A stretch of DNA of 64,000 bases from Luteimonas abyssi (lineage in GTDB: Bacteria > Pseudomonadota > Gammaproteobacteria > Xanthomonadales > Xanthomonadaceae). This document shows positions 44,720 through 54,401 of the stretch, one piece after another. Below the pieces are notes generated by a model. It ran no database searches. It had not been told where the DNA came from and saw nothing but the letters and a program-made list of their open reading frames with translations. Position 1 is the first letter of the stretch, and each line of letters opens with the position of its first letter. The DNA lies in assembly GCF_001482195.1 (NCBI RefSeq), contig NZ_KQ759763.1, forward strand, positions 630,459 through 694,458. Direction: 5' to 3'. The position numbers and the translations under genes were made by a program.

Positions 44720-45733
44720 CTAGGCCGCCGAAGGCAGGGCCGGTCGCGCACCCGCGATCAAGGCGTCGAAGTAATCGCGGGTGATCGCGATCTGCGCCTG
44801 CGCGGTGTCGGCGCGGTTGACCACCGCGCGGAACGCCGCGCGCTGGTCCTCGGAATGCTCCGGACGATCCTTCGCGTACCAGCCCAGGTGCTTGCGGGCG
44901 ATGCGCACCCCGGCCGGTTCGCCGTAAAACGCGTGCAGTGCTTCGAGGTGGCCGACCAGCACGTCGCGGACCTCGACCAGCGACGGCGGCGGCAGCCGCT
45001 CGCCGGTGGCGAGGAAGTGCGCGATTTCGCGGAAGATCCAGGGCCGGCCCTGCGCCGCGCGGCCGACCATGATCGCGTCGGCGCCGGTGTGGCGGAGTAC
45101 GGCGGCGGCCTTCTCGGGCGAATCGATGTCGCCGTTGGCGAGCACCGGAATCGACAGGTCCGCCTTGATCGCGGCGATGGTGTCGTACTCGGCCTGGCCG
45201 CTGTAGTGCTGATCGCGGGTGCGGCCGTGCACCGCGAGCGCTGCGATACCGGCGTCCTGGGCGATGCGTGCGATCTCCGGCGCATTGCGGTGATCGGCAT
45301 CCCAGCCGGTGCGGATCTTCAGGGTCACCGGCACGTCCACGGCCGCCACCACCGCCGCGACGATCCGCCCGACCAGCGCCTCGTCGCGCATCAGTGCCGA
45401 GCCGGCCCAGGCGTTGCAGACCTTCTTCGCCGGACAGCCCATGTTGATGTCGACGATCTGCGCGCCATGGTCGACGTTGTGGCGGGCCGCCTCGGCCATC
45501 ACCTCAGGCTCGGTCCCGGCGATCTGCACCGAGATCGGGTCCGGCTCGCCGTCGTGATCCATCCGGTGCACCGACTTGCGGGTATGCCAGAACCGCGGGT
45601 CGCTGGTGGTCATTTCGGACACGGCCAGGCCCGCACCGAGCCGCTTGCACAGCTGCCGGAACGGCTTGTCGGTGACCCCCGCCATCGGGGCGAGGACCAC
45701 GCGCGGGTCGATGCGATACGGGCCGATCTGCAT
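44720..45733 (-). CDS. dusB: tRNA-dihydrouridine synthase B
   Basis: 337 aa. FMN enzyme that reduces uridine to dihydrouridine in the tRNA D-loop. The TIM-barrel start PRVVLAPMAGVTDKPFR, the block VDINMGCPAKKVCNAWAGSALM with the catalytic Cys of KVCNAWAG, and the VHGRTRDQHYSG block identify DusB. In enterics dusB precedes fis, which is absent here. The start at 45733 gives the normal N-terminus MQIGPYRID. Confidence 0.93.
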   Translation of the reverse strand: MQIGPYRIDPRVVLAPMAGVTDKPFRQLCKRLGAGLAVSEMTTSDPRFWHTRKSVHRMDHDGEPDPISVQIAGTEPEVMAEAARHNVDHGAQIVDINMGCPAKKVCNAWAGSALMRDEALVGRIVAAVVAAVDVPVTLKIRTGWDADHRNAPEIARIAQDAGIAALAVHGRTRDQHYSGQAEYDTIAAIKADLSIPVLANGDIDSPEKAAAVLRHTGADAIMVGRAAQGRPWIFREIAHFLATGERLPPPSLVEVRDVLVGHLEALHAFYGEPAGVRIARKHLGWYAKDRPEHSEDQRAAFRAVVNRADTAQAQIAITRDYFDALIAGARPALPSAA

Positions 45734-45804
45734 GGCGGCATTGTACGGGCGGGAGACGGCGCGTCCGCGTACGCCGGATCTGTAGATCGGGGCGCGGTCG
45801 GGCG

Positions 45805-46596
45805 TCAGCGCCGCTGCCGGCGCAGGTGATAGAGCTCGAAACTGCCCGGGCCCGGGTCGAGCAGCATCAGCAGCTCGTCGTCGCCGATCCGCACCAGCCG
45901 CCCGATGCTGTCGTCGTCGCTCGGTCCAGCCCCGCCGGCCGCACGGCTGTACGTGCGCGGCGGGTCGTCGTTGACCGAGCGGGCGCCGAGAAACGCGTAG
46001 GCGGACCCGTCGATGGGCAGCAGCCGACCGGTGCGGCGTTGCGAGCCGGCGGTCTTGGCGAAGCGGTAGCCGTCGCCGTCGGTTTCGATGCGCGCGCGGA
46101 ACCACGGATACGCATGTGCGAAATTCGGGAGGAACTGGAGCGACCGGACCTGCCAGTCGCCATCGATGCGGCCGGCCGGCTGCGGTGCGCTGGCGCGAGC
46201 GAGCAGGGCGCCGGCCTGCTCGACGGCCTCGCCATCGCCCGGAATGCGTTCGAGCAGGGTCGGCATCCGCTCGATCGTCTCGGCGTGCGCCGGCCACGCC
46301 GAGGCCCGCCATGCGGAGGCCGCGTCGACGTCGTCCGGTTCGGGATCAACGGGCGGCGGCGACAACGCCAGCGGGTCGCGCGCCGCCGGCAGTCCGGCCG
46401 CTGCATCCAGGTCGGTGGTTTCGGTTGCGCCGTCGGGCGCGGACGCGGCGGGCCCGGGGCCGATGTCGTCGGCGACCGCGGTGGCGGGCGGCGGGGTGCC
46501 GGCCGCACCATCGGTGTCGGCTTCGTCCTGCGGCGAGCAGGCGGTGAGGATCAGGGCGATCGGCAGCGCGATCACATGGGCGGGCAGGCGGGGCAT
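45805..46596 (-). CDS. Lipoprotein with DUF4893-like C-terminal domain
   Basis: 263 aa. N-terminal lipobox LTAC with the Cys at about residue 20 (VIALPIALILTAC). Residues 25-90 are low-complexity, Pro/Ala/Asp-rich linker. The folded part (about 95-255) has WRASAWPAHAETIERM, then GDWQVRSLQFLP and FRARIETDGDGYRFAKTAGSQR, which resemble DUF4893, a Xanthomonadaceae/Alphaproteobacteria periplasmic family of unknown function. It precedes dusB on the same strand by 71 bp. Confidence 0.65.
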   Translation of the reverse strand: MPRLPAHVIALPIALILTACSPQDEADTDGAAGTPPPATAVADDIGPGPAASAPDGATETTDLDAAAGLPAARDPLALSPPPVDPEPDDVDAASAWRASAWPAHAETIERMPTLLERIPGDGEAVEQAGALLARASAPQPAGRIDGDWQVRSLQFLPNFAHAYPWFRARIETDGDGYRFAKTAGSQRRTGRLLPIDGSAYAFLGARSVNDDPPRTYSRAAGGAGPSDDDSIGRLVRIGDDELLMLLDPGPGSFELYHLRRQRR

Positions 46597-46668
46597 CGTC
46601 GACGGTTCCTGAGCGGCCAGGCGGCCGACGCTGCGCTGCCGGCACTGAGTCGCGGGTGAACCGCGCCC

Positions 46669-47628
46669 TTAGCCGGTCGGGGTGTCGACGCGCATCGCGG
46701 GCATCGCGATCGCCGCGCCTTCGCGCTCGGTCGAGACGGCGGCGTAACGACCGGCGAACCGGATCCCGTCGGCGAAGGCGGCGCGCGGCTGCAGCGCCAG
46801 CGCCGCGGCCAGCGCGCCGTTGAAAGCATCGCCGGCACCGGTGGTGTCGACGACCTGCGCCGGCGTCGCGGCGATGCGGTAACAGGCGTCGGCATCCCGG
46901 AAACGGGCGGGTTCGGCATGGGAGACGAAGCAACCGGCGGCACCCAGGGTGATCACCACGCTGCCGTGTGGCAGCAGGGCGCGGCACAGCGCGTGCAGCC
47001 GCGCATCGTCCTGATCGGCCACGCGTCCGGCATCGAGGGTCTGCCCGCCGTGGGCAGCCAGCAGGCCGGCGAACTCGGTTTCGTTGGGTGTGATCAGGTC
47101 GCAGGCTGCGAGCAGATCGGCGTCGACGGTCGCATTGGCCGGCGCGGGATTGAGGATCGCCAGACCATCGCCGTGCCGGGCCGTGGCGAGCGCCGCGTGG
47201 ATGGCGTCGCGCGGCGATTCCAGCTGTGCCAGCACAACGGCCGCGGTCCGTAGCGCAGCGGCCTGGGCGCGGACGTGGCCCGCATCGAGCGCACCATTCG
47301 CACCGGGGCCGATGACGATCGAGTTGTGGCCGGCATCGTCGATGTAGATGCCGGCGGTCCCGGTCGGCGCATCGCTCGGCTGCGCCTGCAGCTCGATGCC
47401 GTCGTCTGCGGCGAGGCGGCGCGCCAGCGCGCCGCCGGCATCGTCACCCAGCGCACAGACGAAGCGCACCTCGGCCCCGGCACGCCGCGCGGCCACGGCC
47501 TGGTTGAAGCCTTTGCCGCCGGGGCCGCTGGTGTAGGCGCCGCCCAGCGTCTCGCCGGGTCGCGGCAGGCGCGTGGCCCGCCAGACGTGGTCGACATTGA
47601 ACGATCCGACGACGACGACGTGCGACAT
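46669..47628 (-). CDS. rbsK: Ribokinase
   Basis: 319 aa PfkB-family sugar kinase. Phosphorylates ribose at O5 with ATP. The motifs are VGSFNVDHVWRA (7-18), SGPGGKGFNQAVAARRAGAEV (cut here) and the C-terminal VDTTGAGDAFNGALAAAL with the catalytic Asp of TTGAGD. It follows the nucleoside transporter gene by 7 bp, so both probably form one unit for salvage of ribose or nucleosides (inference). Confidence 0.9.
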   Translation of the reverse strand: MSHVVVVGSFNVDHVWRATRLPRPGETLGGAYTSGPGGKGFNQAVAARRAGAEVRFVCALGDDAGGALARRLAADDGIELQAQPSDAPTGTAGIYIDDAGHNSIVIGPGANGALDAGHVRAQAAALRTAAVVLAQLESPRDAIHAALATARHGDGLAILNPAPANATVDADLLAACDLITPNETEFAGLLAAHGGQTLDAGRVADQDDARLHALCRALLPHGSVVITLGAAGCFVSHAEPARFRDADACYRIAATPAQVVDTTGAGDAFNGALAAALALQPRAAFADGIRFAGRYAAVSTEREGAAIAMPAMRVDTPTG

Positions 47629-47635
47629 GCCGGTC

Positions 47636-48931
47636 TCAGGCGAAGTGGGTCAGCACGCCGGCGATGGTCGCGGTCATCATCGTGGCGATGGTGCCGCCGA
47701 GCACCGCGCGCAGGCCGAAGCGGGCCAGGTCCTGGCGGCGGTCGGGGGCGAGCCCGCCGATGCCGCCGATCTGGATCGCGATCGAGCTGAAATTGGCGAA
47801 GCCGCACAGCGCGTAGGTGGCGATCAGGCGGCCCTGCTCGGTCAGCTCGATGCCCTCGACGCGACCGTTGACGATGTCGGCCAGCTGCAGGTACGCGACG
47901 AACTCGTTGATGACGACCTTCTGACCGATCAGCGAGCCGACCACGCCGGCGTCCTGCCACGGCACCCCGATCACCCAGGCGATCGGCGCCAGCACGAAGC
48001 CGAAGATGGTCGCCAGGTTCAGCGGCGCGCCGATCATCTCTTCCAGGCCGGTGACTTCGCCCACCCAGGTCAGCGGCGCGTTGATCATTGCGATCAGCGC
48101 GATGAAAGCCAGCAGCATCGCACCGATGTTCAGCGCCAGGCGCAGGCCGTCGCCGGCACCGGCCGCGGCGGCGTCGATGATGTTGCTGGTGGTCTTCTCG
48201 ACCTCCATTTTCACCGTGCCGCGGGTCAGCGGCTCGCCGGTCTCGGGGGTCAGGATCTTGGCGATCACCAGCGTCGCCGGCGCGGCCATGATCGAGGCGG
48301 CCAGCAGGTGCTTGGCGTAGAAGGCCTGCTCCTCGGGATCGCCGCCGCCGAGCATGCCCACGTAGGCGGCCAGGACGCCGCCGGCGATGTGGGCCATGCC
48401 GCCGATCATCATCGTGATCAGTTCGGATTCGGTCATCCGCGAGATGTAGGGGCGTACCGTCAGCGGCGCCTCGGTCTGGCCGATGAAGACGCTGGCGCAG
48501 ACGCTGGTGGTCTCGGCGCCGGACACCCGCATCACCTTGGTGATCGCCAGCGCCATGATGCGCACCACGAACTGCATCACCTGCAGGTGGTACAGCACGC
48601 CCATCAGCGCGGCGAAGAAGATGATCGTCGGCAGCACCTGGAAGGCGAAGATGAACCCGTAGGTTTCGGTGTTCATCAGGTCGCCGAAGATGAAACGCGA
48701 GCCGTCGTTGACGAAGCCGAGGATCCGCACGAAGCCGTGGCCGAGGAAGTCGAACACCTCGCGTCCGCCCGGGACCAGCAGCACCACCGCCGCGAACGCG
48801 ATCTGCAGGGACAGCCCGGTGACGACCAGGCGCCAGTCGACCCGGCGCTTGTTGTTCGAGAACAGCCAGACGATGCCGACGAGCACCGCCAAACCGAACA
48901 GGCCGAACCCGACCCGTGCCAGACCTTCCAT
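47636..48931 (-). CDS. nupC: NupC-family concentrative nucleoside transporter
   Basis: 431 aa with about ten hydrophobic segments. The family signatures are GQTEAPLTVRPYI, the TMMIGGMAHIAGGVLAAYV block and ALCGFANFSSIAIQIGGIG, all in the expected order. Imports nucleosides with a proton or sodium ion. It starts 7 bp upstream of rbsK on the minus strand. Specificity (pyrimidine or all nucleosides) cannot be read from the sequence. The start at 48931 is the first that gives the family N-terminus MEGLARVGFG. Confidence 0.92.
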   Translation of the reverse strand: MEGLARVGFGLFGLAVLVGIVWLFSNNKRRVDWRLVVTGLSLQIAFAAVVLLVPGGREVFDFLGHGFVRILGFVNDGSRFIFGDLMNTETYGFIFAFQVLPTIIFFAALMGVLYHLQVMQFVVRIMALAITKVMRVSGAETTSVCASVFIGQTEAPLTVRPYISRMTESELITMMIGGMAHIAGGVLAAYVGMLGGGDPEEQAFYAKHLLAASIMAAPATLVIAKILTPETGEPLTRGTVKMEVEKTTSNIIDAAAAGAGDGLRLALNIGAMLLAFIALIAMINAPLTWVGEVTGLEEMIGAPLNLATIFGFVLAPIAWVIGVPWQDAGVVGSLIGQKVVINEFVAYLQLADIVNGRVEGIELTEQGRLIATYALCGFANFSSIAIQIGGIGGLAPDRRQDLARFGLRAVLGGTIATMMTATIAGVLTHFA

Positions 48932-49105
48932 CGCGTGCCCCTGGGCGCTTGCAGACCGCGCAGGGTAGGGGAGGCCGGGGGCGGGGGCAATATCACGCAT
49001 TCTTCACATTCGTGCCGACTGCGCATTCAGGGATGCGCCGGACCTCCCCGCGCACCTGTGCGACGCCGCTAGACTGGCCGCCTGTCGATGTCTGGAAGCC
49101 ACACC

Positions 49106-50077
49106 ATGCAGTACCGCCGCCTCGGCCAGTCCGGCCTGCAGCTGTCCGCCTTGTCGTTCGGGGCCTGGGCGACGTTCGGCAAGCGCATCGGCCGTGGCGA
49201 GGCGCGGGAGCTGGTCGCCGCCGCCTGGGACCACGGGATCAACTTCTTCGACAACGCCGAGGTCTACGCGCAAGGCGAAGCCGAACGGATCATGGGCGAC
49301 GTGATCGCCGACCTGCGCTTGCCGCGCGACGGGTTCTGCGTGTCGAGCAAGGTCTATTTCGGGTCCGCGGACGCACCGCGGCCCACCCAGCGCGGGTTGT
49401 CGCGCAAGCACGTGCACGATGCCTGCCATGCCGCGCTGGCACGGCTGCGGGTGGAGTGCCTCGATCTGTTCTTCTGCCACCGGCCCGATCCGGACACGCC
49501 CGTGGCCGAGACCGTGTGGGCGATGGACGCCCTGATCCGGCAGGGCAAGGTGCTGTACTGGGGCACCTCCGAATGGCCGGCCGCGCTGGTGATGGAAGCC
49601 GCGGACATCGCCCGTCGGCATCACCTGCACCCGCCCACCATGGAGCAGCCGGAGTACAGCCTGCTGCACCGGCGCCGGGTGGAGCTGGAATACGCACCGT
49701 TGTACGGCGAACTCGGCCTGGGCACCACGGTCTGGTCGCCGCTGGCCTCGGGCCTGCTGACCGGCAAGTACCGCGACGGGGTGGCCGTCGACAGCCGCCT
49801 GGGGCATCCCGACTACGCCCATCTCCGCGGCCAGGTGCTGGAGGCGGGCGATCGTCAGGCGCGTGCGCGCGCGTTCGTGGAGATCGCGGACGAACTGGGC
49901 GTCGCGCCCGCGCCGTTGGCGATCGCCTGGTGCCTGCGCAATCCGCATGTCTCCACCGTGCTCACCGGCGCCAGCCGGGTGTCGCAGTTGCTGGAGAACG
50001 TGCAGGCGCCGGCTTTGCTGGAGCGCTTCGACAAGACCGTGTGGCGGCGGATCGAGGCGGCGACGCAGGAGCGCTGA
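49106..50077 (+). CDS. Aldo/keto reductase (Kv-beta/YghZ-like)
   Basis: 323 aa. NADPH-dependent TIM-barrel reductase. Catalytic Asp/Tyr/Lys/His set: FDNAEVYAQGEAE near 51-63, SSKVYFG and FFCHRPDPDTP; C-terminal LTGASRVSQL is the usual NADPH loop. It resembles the beta-subunit-like aldo/keto reductases. A GGAAG ribosome binding site lies ahead of the ATG at 49106; an ATG at 49088 is a possible longer start. A TAGACT box at 49070-49075 may be the -10 element. The physiological substrate is unknown. Confidence 0.88.
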   Translation: MQYRRLGQSGLQLSALSFGAWATFGKRIGRGEARELVAAAWDHGINFFDNAEVYAQGEAERIMGDVIADLRLPRDGFCVSSKVYFGSADAPRPTQRGLSRKHVHDACHAALARLRVECLDLFFCHRPDPDTPVAETVWAMDALIRQGKVLYWGTSEWPAALVMEAADIARRHHLHPPTMEQPEYSLLHRRRVELEYAPLYGELGLGTTVWSPLASGLLTGKYRDGVAVDSRLGHPDYAHLRGQVLEAGDRQARARAFVEIADELGVAPAPLAIAWCLRNPHVSTVLTGASRVSQLLENVQAPALLERFDKTVWRRIEAATQER

Positions 50078-50115
50078 CGATCGGCAGCAAAAACTTTGCG
50101 GATGACACTTGACTG

Positions 50116-50134
50116 GCAAATGAGAATCATTACT
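50116..50134 (+). promoter_or_regulatory. Fur box of the haem uptake operon
   Basis: gcaaatgagaatcattact matches 14 of 19 bases of the Fur consensus, 33 bases ahead of hemP. A very A/T-rich spot in this genome. It implies induction when iron is scarce. Confidence 0.82.
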
Positions 50135-50166
50135 ATCGTGTTCTCTCTCGCCGTTGGAGATCACCG

Positions 50167-50361
50167 ATGTTCGTTGCACGCACGCATGAAGCCGCCCCGG
50201 CCGAATCGGCCAGCGTCAGCCACCTGACCCCGGTCCCGTGGGAGGTGGTCCTCGACAGCAGGCGCCTGCTGAACGGTCAGCGCGAGATCCGGATCCGCCA
50301 TGGAAACGAGGTCTATCGGCTCCGCCACACCCGTAACGACAAGTTGATCCTGACCAAGTAA
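50167..50361 (+). CDS. hemP: Hemin uptake protein HemP
   Basis: 64 aa. The motif IRIRHGNEVYRLRHTRNDKLILTK-type ending (last 24 residues) defines HemP, a small conserved protein of haem operons, first gene after a Fur site. Its molecular role is debated; in some bacteria it is needed for expression of the haem receptor. A TTGGAGA ribosome binding site precedes the ATG. The haem receptor gene begins 208 bp later. Confidence 0.9.
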   Translation: MFVARTHEAAPAESASVSHLTPVPWEVVLDSRRLLNGQREIRIRHGNEVYRLRHTRNDKLILTK

Positions 50362-50569
50362 TCCCCCGTGTCGTTCCAGCGCCTTCGATGCGCCGCCTTG
50401 CGGTGCATCGGGTCTGCGGTGGAGCGCACGTGCCGCGTCCGCAGGGCGCGGTGATGTCCGCCGGGCCCGCACGCGATGCGGCCCCGGCCACCGTCTCTCT
50501 CCTGGGCCCGCCCGCCTCGGTCGTATGACCCGTCGCCAGCTCGCCGCCCGCTACAACGTGCGAGCCTTC

Positions 50570-52792
50570 ATGCGTCCTCATGCCCTGTCACTGGCCGTCG
50601 GCCTGTCCCTGTTCGCCTGTACGCTTCCCGTGCTCGCCGCCTCCGATGGCGGCGCCGATGCGCGATCGCTCGACCGTGTGGTGGTCACCGCCACACGGAC
50701 CGAACGCGCCCTGCTCGACGTGCCGCACACCGTCGACGCGATCGACCGCGCGCGCATGGACGCGTTGCTGGTGCGCGACCTGCGCGACCTGTTCCGCTAC
50801 GAACCCGGCATCACCGTCACCAGCGGCTTCGGCCGCTTCGGCATCGGCGATATCCGCGTGCGCGGGCTGGGTGGCAACCGGGTCCGGATCCTGACCGACG
50901 GCATCCCGGTCTCGGATGCGTTCTCGATCGGCAGCTTTTCCGACGCCAACCGCAACTTCGTCGACCCCGACACGCTCAAGCGCGTCGAAGTGGTGCGTGG
51001 CCCGAGCAGCTCGCTCTACGGCTCGGACGCGCTGGGTGGCGTGGGGTCCTTCGTCACCAAGGATCCGGAGGATTACCTGCAGCCGGGGCGCGACGTCCAT
51101 GTCGGCAGCCGCATCGGCTACGCCAGCGACTGGGACGGGGTGAACCTCGGCGCCACCGGCGCGTGGGGCGGCGAACGCTGGTCCGGCCTGATCAATGTCG
51201 GCCATCGCGACGGCCACGAGACCGACAACCAGGGGCGTGTCGGCGGCGAGGGCGCCGCCCGCACCCGGCCCAATCCCCAGGACCGCGATACCAGCAGCGT
51301 GTTGTCGAAACTCGTGTTCGAGCCCGATGCGCGGCAGCGGTTCAAGTTGACGGTCGAAGGGCATGAGGACCGCGCGCTGACCGATATGCTCACCTCGCGC
51401 CGCTTCCAGTCGATGACGCGCGCCGTCAACCGGCAGGTGCTGGCCGACGACCGCCAGACCCGCACCCGGGTCAGCTTCGCCCACGTCTTCGATGCGCTCG
51501 ATGCCGGCTTCGCCGATGCGCTGGACTGGCAGGTGTACCGTCAGGACAGCGAGACCACGCAGGACACGATGGAAGAGCGCGTCACCGCCGCCGGCCTGCC
51601 CGAGCGCCGCGCGCGCCGCTTCAACTTCGATCAGCGCGCCCACGGCGCGCAGGCGCACCTGCGCAAGGCGTTCGCCACCGGTGGGGTCGGGCACACCCTG
51701 GCCTACGGCATCGAACTGGTCCGCGCCGACACCCGCCAGAAGCGCGACGGCCAGGTGACCAATCTGCTCACCGGCGCGAGCAGCAACGCGATGTTGCCGG
51801 ATGTCTTCCCGGTGCGCGATTTCCCGGTCAGTCGCACCGATACCGCCTCGTTGTATCTGCAGGACGAGATGGTGTTCGCCGACGGCACGTTCCGGCTGGT
51901 GCCGGCAGTGCGCGTGGACCGGTACGAGCTCAAGCCCGAGCTCGACCCGATCTTCGCCGAAGACAATCCCGGCGTGCAGGTGTCGACGCTCAGCAAGACC
52001 GAAGTGTCGCCGAAGCTCGGCGCGGTGTGGAGGTTCCAGCCGGACTGGTCGTTGTTCGCCAGCTATGCGCACGGCTTCCGGGCACCGCCTTACAACGACG
52101 TCAACATCGGGTTCACCAACGCGATGTTCGGCTACACCGCGATCGCCAATCCCGATCTGCGGCCGGAAACGAGTCGCGGCGTGGAAATGGGGATCCGGCA
52201 CGTCGGCAGCGTCCTCGAGACCTCGTTGACGGCGTACCACAACCGGTACGACGACTTCATCGAGTCGATGCGGTTCATCGGGCTCAACGCCGACGGATTG
52301 ATGGTCTATCAATCGCAGAACATCGCCGAGGCGCGCATCTACGGCGTGGAGATGCAGGCCGACCTCGACCTCGGTGGCTTGTCCGATGCCTGGACGGGCT
52401 GGCGCATCCGGGGCGCGACCGCCTGGTCGCGCGGCGACGACCGCACCGCCGATGTCCCCCTGGATTCGGTGGACCCGCTCACCGCCACCCTCGGGGTGGC
52501 GTACGGCAACGACGCCTGGGGCGCGGAACTGATCGGTCGCGCCGTGCGCGGCAAGTCGCGCGCGTCGGCGGACACGCTCTACCTGACGCCGGGTCATGCG
52601 GTGATCGATCTTTATGCGCACTGGCGCGTCACCCCCAACCTGCGCATCGATGCGGGTGTGCGCAACCTGGCCGATCGCACCTATTGGGCGGCAGGCGACC
52701 TGCCGAGTGCCGTGCTGGCGACCAGTGGCACGCTGGATCGCTACACCGCGCCCGGGCGCAACGTCGCCGTCAACCTGGCGGTGGACTTCTAG
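50570..52792 (+). CDS. TonB-dependent haem/haemoglobin receptor
   Basis: 740 aa. Signal peptide (1-24, LSLAVGLSLFACTLPVLAA), TonB box LDRVVVTATRTE, plug with VRGLGGNRVRILTDGIPVSD and RGPSSSLYGSDALGG, and a 22-strand-type barrel. The haem receptor motif pair FRAPPYNDVN and NPDLRPETS is present. The conserved His usually found between the two is not seen in the 22 residues separating them, so haem ligands may differ. An ATG at 50525 would add 15 residues ahead of the signal peptide; 50570 is more likely. Operon with hemP, Fur-regulated. Confidence 0.88.
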   Translation: MRPHALSLAVGLSLFACTLPVLAASDGGADARSLDRVVVTATRTERALLDVPHTVDAIDRARMDALLVRDLRDLFRYEPGITVTSGFGRFGIGDIRVRGLGGNRVRILTDGIPVSDAFSIGSFSDANRNFVDPDTLKRVEVVRGPSSSLYGSDALGGVGSFVTKDPEDYLQPGRDVHVGSRIGYASDWDGVNLGATGAWGGERWSGLINVGHRDGHETDNQGRVGGEGAARTRPNPQDRDTSSVLSKLVFEPDARQRFKLTVEGHEDRALTDMLTSRRFQSMTRAVNRQVLADDRQTRTRVSFAHVFDALDAGFADALDWQVYRQDSETTQDTMEERVTAAGLPERRARRFNFDQRAHGAQAHLRKAFATGGVGHTLAYGIELVRADTRQKRDGQVTNLLTGASSNAMLPDVFPVRDFPVSRTDTASLYLQDEMVFADGTFRLVPAVRVDRYELKPELDPIFAEDNPGVQVSTLSKTEVSPKLGAVWRFQPDWSLFASYAHGFRAPPYNDVNIGFTNAMFGYTAIANPDLRPETSRGVEMGIRHVGSVLETSLTAYHNRYDDFIESMRFIGLNADGLMVYQSQNIAEARIYGVEMQADLDLGGLSDAWTGWRIRGATAWSRGDDRTADVPLDSVDPLTATLGVAYGNDAWGAELIGRAVRGKSRASADTLYLTPGHAVIDLYAHWRVTPNLRIDAGVRNLADRTYWAAGDLPSAVLATSGTLDRYTAPGRNVAVNLAVDF

Positions 52793-52794
52793 CG

Positions 52795-53409
52795 ATGCGC
52801 CCCGCGCCGTCCATGCAGGCCATGCCCGGGGCCGCATCCGCGTCGGCATTGCCGAGCGCGGCCGAACTGTCCGCGCTCGGGTCGGTGTTGTGCCTGTATC
52901 CGTCGCGGTACGCCGAGCTCGACGGCTGGCGCCAGGCCGTCCGCGCCAGCACCTGCAGCGTGCCGTGGGCCGACGGCGCCTATGAAAGCCTGCGCTTCCA
53001 CGACGTCGACGGACGCTGTTGCTGGCGCCTTTGTCTGCTGCCTGATTCCGATTTCCTGGCCTGGGAGGCATTGGCCCGGCGATTGCCGGGCATGGTGCGG
53101 GAACCGGCCGGTGTGGCGGAGCGGTTGTGGCGGCGCCTCGCCGAGGGCGTTTCGGGTGCGGCGTGGCGCGGCAGCATCCTGCGGTTCGCCCTCGACGACA
53201 GGGGCGGCCCGGCCCGGCTGGCGGCCTGCCTGAGCACGCCCTCGCTGCTCGGCGCCGATCTGGCGCGCCGCATCGCCCATGCCGAAGGCATCGTGGACGG
53301 CGCGCGTTTCGACGATTGCTGCTGCGCGCGCGCCGCGCAGGCGATGCCTTCGCGCCAGGCACCGTCCTGGCATCCCCTTCGCTTCGACAAGAGCCACCCC
53401 GCCCCATGA
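52795..53409 (+). CDS. Putative hemin transport-associated protein
   Basis: 204 aa, starting two bases after the receptor stop and overlapping the next gene by ATGA. No signal peptide or membrane helix. A central block CWRLCLLPDSDFLAWEALARRLPG and a C-terminal FDDCCCARAAQAM with a Cys cluster stand out. Related proteins in Xanthomonadaceae are labelled 'hemin transport protein' because of operon position; I see no haem-binding motif beyond the Cys-rich region. It could be a cytoplasmic haem-handling factor (inference). Confidence 0.6.
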   Translation: MRPAPSMQAMPGAASASALPSAAELSALGSVLCLYPSRYAELDGWRQAVRASTCSVPWADGAYESLRFHDVDGRCCWRLCLLPDSDFLAWEALARRLPGMVREPAGVAERLWRRLAEGVSGAAWRGSILRFALDDRGGPARLAACLSTPSLLGADLARRIAHAEGIVDGARFDDCCCARAAQAMPSRQAPSWHPLRFDKSHPAP

Positions 53410-54401
53410 TCTCCATCCGTACGCTGTCCGCCCGCACGCTTCCGCTTGCCTGCCTGCTGCTGTGTCTACCCGCCGTCGTGCACGCCGACGACCGCACGGC
53501 GCCGTCGGTGCATGGGCCGGACCCGGCGCGCGATCGCGCCTCGATCCTCGCCATGCAGGGCGAGTACGACGTCGGGTTCGAGTTCCACGAGACCGTGGTC
53601 TACGCGCCGGGCTACGCACGCGTCGAGCCGAAGCGCAGTGGCGCCAGCGAGATCGTGATCGTGATCGAGGACACCCCGGAGAAGATCGTCCTGCAGCACA
53701 TCCTGGTACACGCGCCGACCGGCCACGTGACCAAGCACTGGCGGCAGGACTGGACCTACGAGGCCACGTACCGTTTCGAGTTCGATGCCGACCAGACCTG
53801 GGGCGTGCATGCGATTCCGGCCGAGGTCACCCGCGGCGCCTGGACCCAGTGCGTGTACGAGGTCAGCGATGCGCCCCGCTACTGCGGCACCGGTCGCTGG
53901 ACCTACGAGGGCGATGCGGCCAGCTGGACTTCGGACAGCGGCTGGCGGCCGCTGCCCCGGCGCGAGTACACCACCCGCGAGGACTACAACGCGCTGGCGG
54001 TGACCAACCGCCACACTGTCGTGCCCGGTGGCTGGACGCACGAACAGGACAACCTCAAGACGGTACGTGCGACCGACGGCAGCCTCGAACGACGGCTGGT
54101 GCGCGAGTTCGGCTTCAACGATTACCGCAGGCACGAGGGTGTCGATTTCACCCCCGCGCTCGAATACTGGGCCGCCACGTCCACCTACTGGGCGCGCGTG
54201 AGGTCGCGCTGGGCGGCATACCTGTCGCAGGCGCCCGGCATGCGCCTGAAGACCGCGGTGGACGGGATGGCGATGATCGTGCCGCTGTTCGAGCAGGCGC
54301 AGCGGATACAGGACGGCGGAGCGGTGGGCGACGCCGAGATCGACGGGTTGTTCACGCAGTACGTCGAGCCGGCACCCGTCGGCGTGGCCGCCGACCGCTG
54401 A
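53406..54401 (+). CDS. Exported DUF6607-family protein of the haem operon
   Basis: 331 aa with a signal peptide (1-27, LACLLLCLPAVVHA). The rest is a beta-rich soluble protein with many Trp/Tyr residues (WTYEATYRFEFDADQTWGVHA, then GRWTYEGDAASWTSDSGWRPLPRREYTTREDYNALAV, both cut short). This matches the DUF6607 family, found behind haem receptors in several Gammaproteobacteria. Its periplasmic location and the operon suggest haem or iron handling, but no function is established. Coupled by ATGA overlap to the gene before. Confidence 0.65.
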   Translation: MISIRTLSARTLPLACLLLCLPAVVHADDRTAPSVHGPDPARDRASILAMQGEYDVGFEFHETVVYAPGYARVEPKRSGASEIVIVIEDTPEKIVLQHILVHAPTGHVTKHWRQDWTYEATYRFEFDADQTWGVHAIPAEVTRGAWTQCVYEVSDAPRYCGTGRWTYEGDAASWTSDSGWRPLPRREYTTREDYNALAVTNRHTVVPGGWTHEQDNLKTVRATDGSLERRLVREFGFNDYRRHEGVDFTPALEYWAATSTYWARVRSRWAAYLSQAPGMRLKTAVDGMAMIVPLFEQAQRIQDGGAVGDAEIDGLFTQYVEPAPVGVAADR

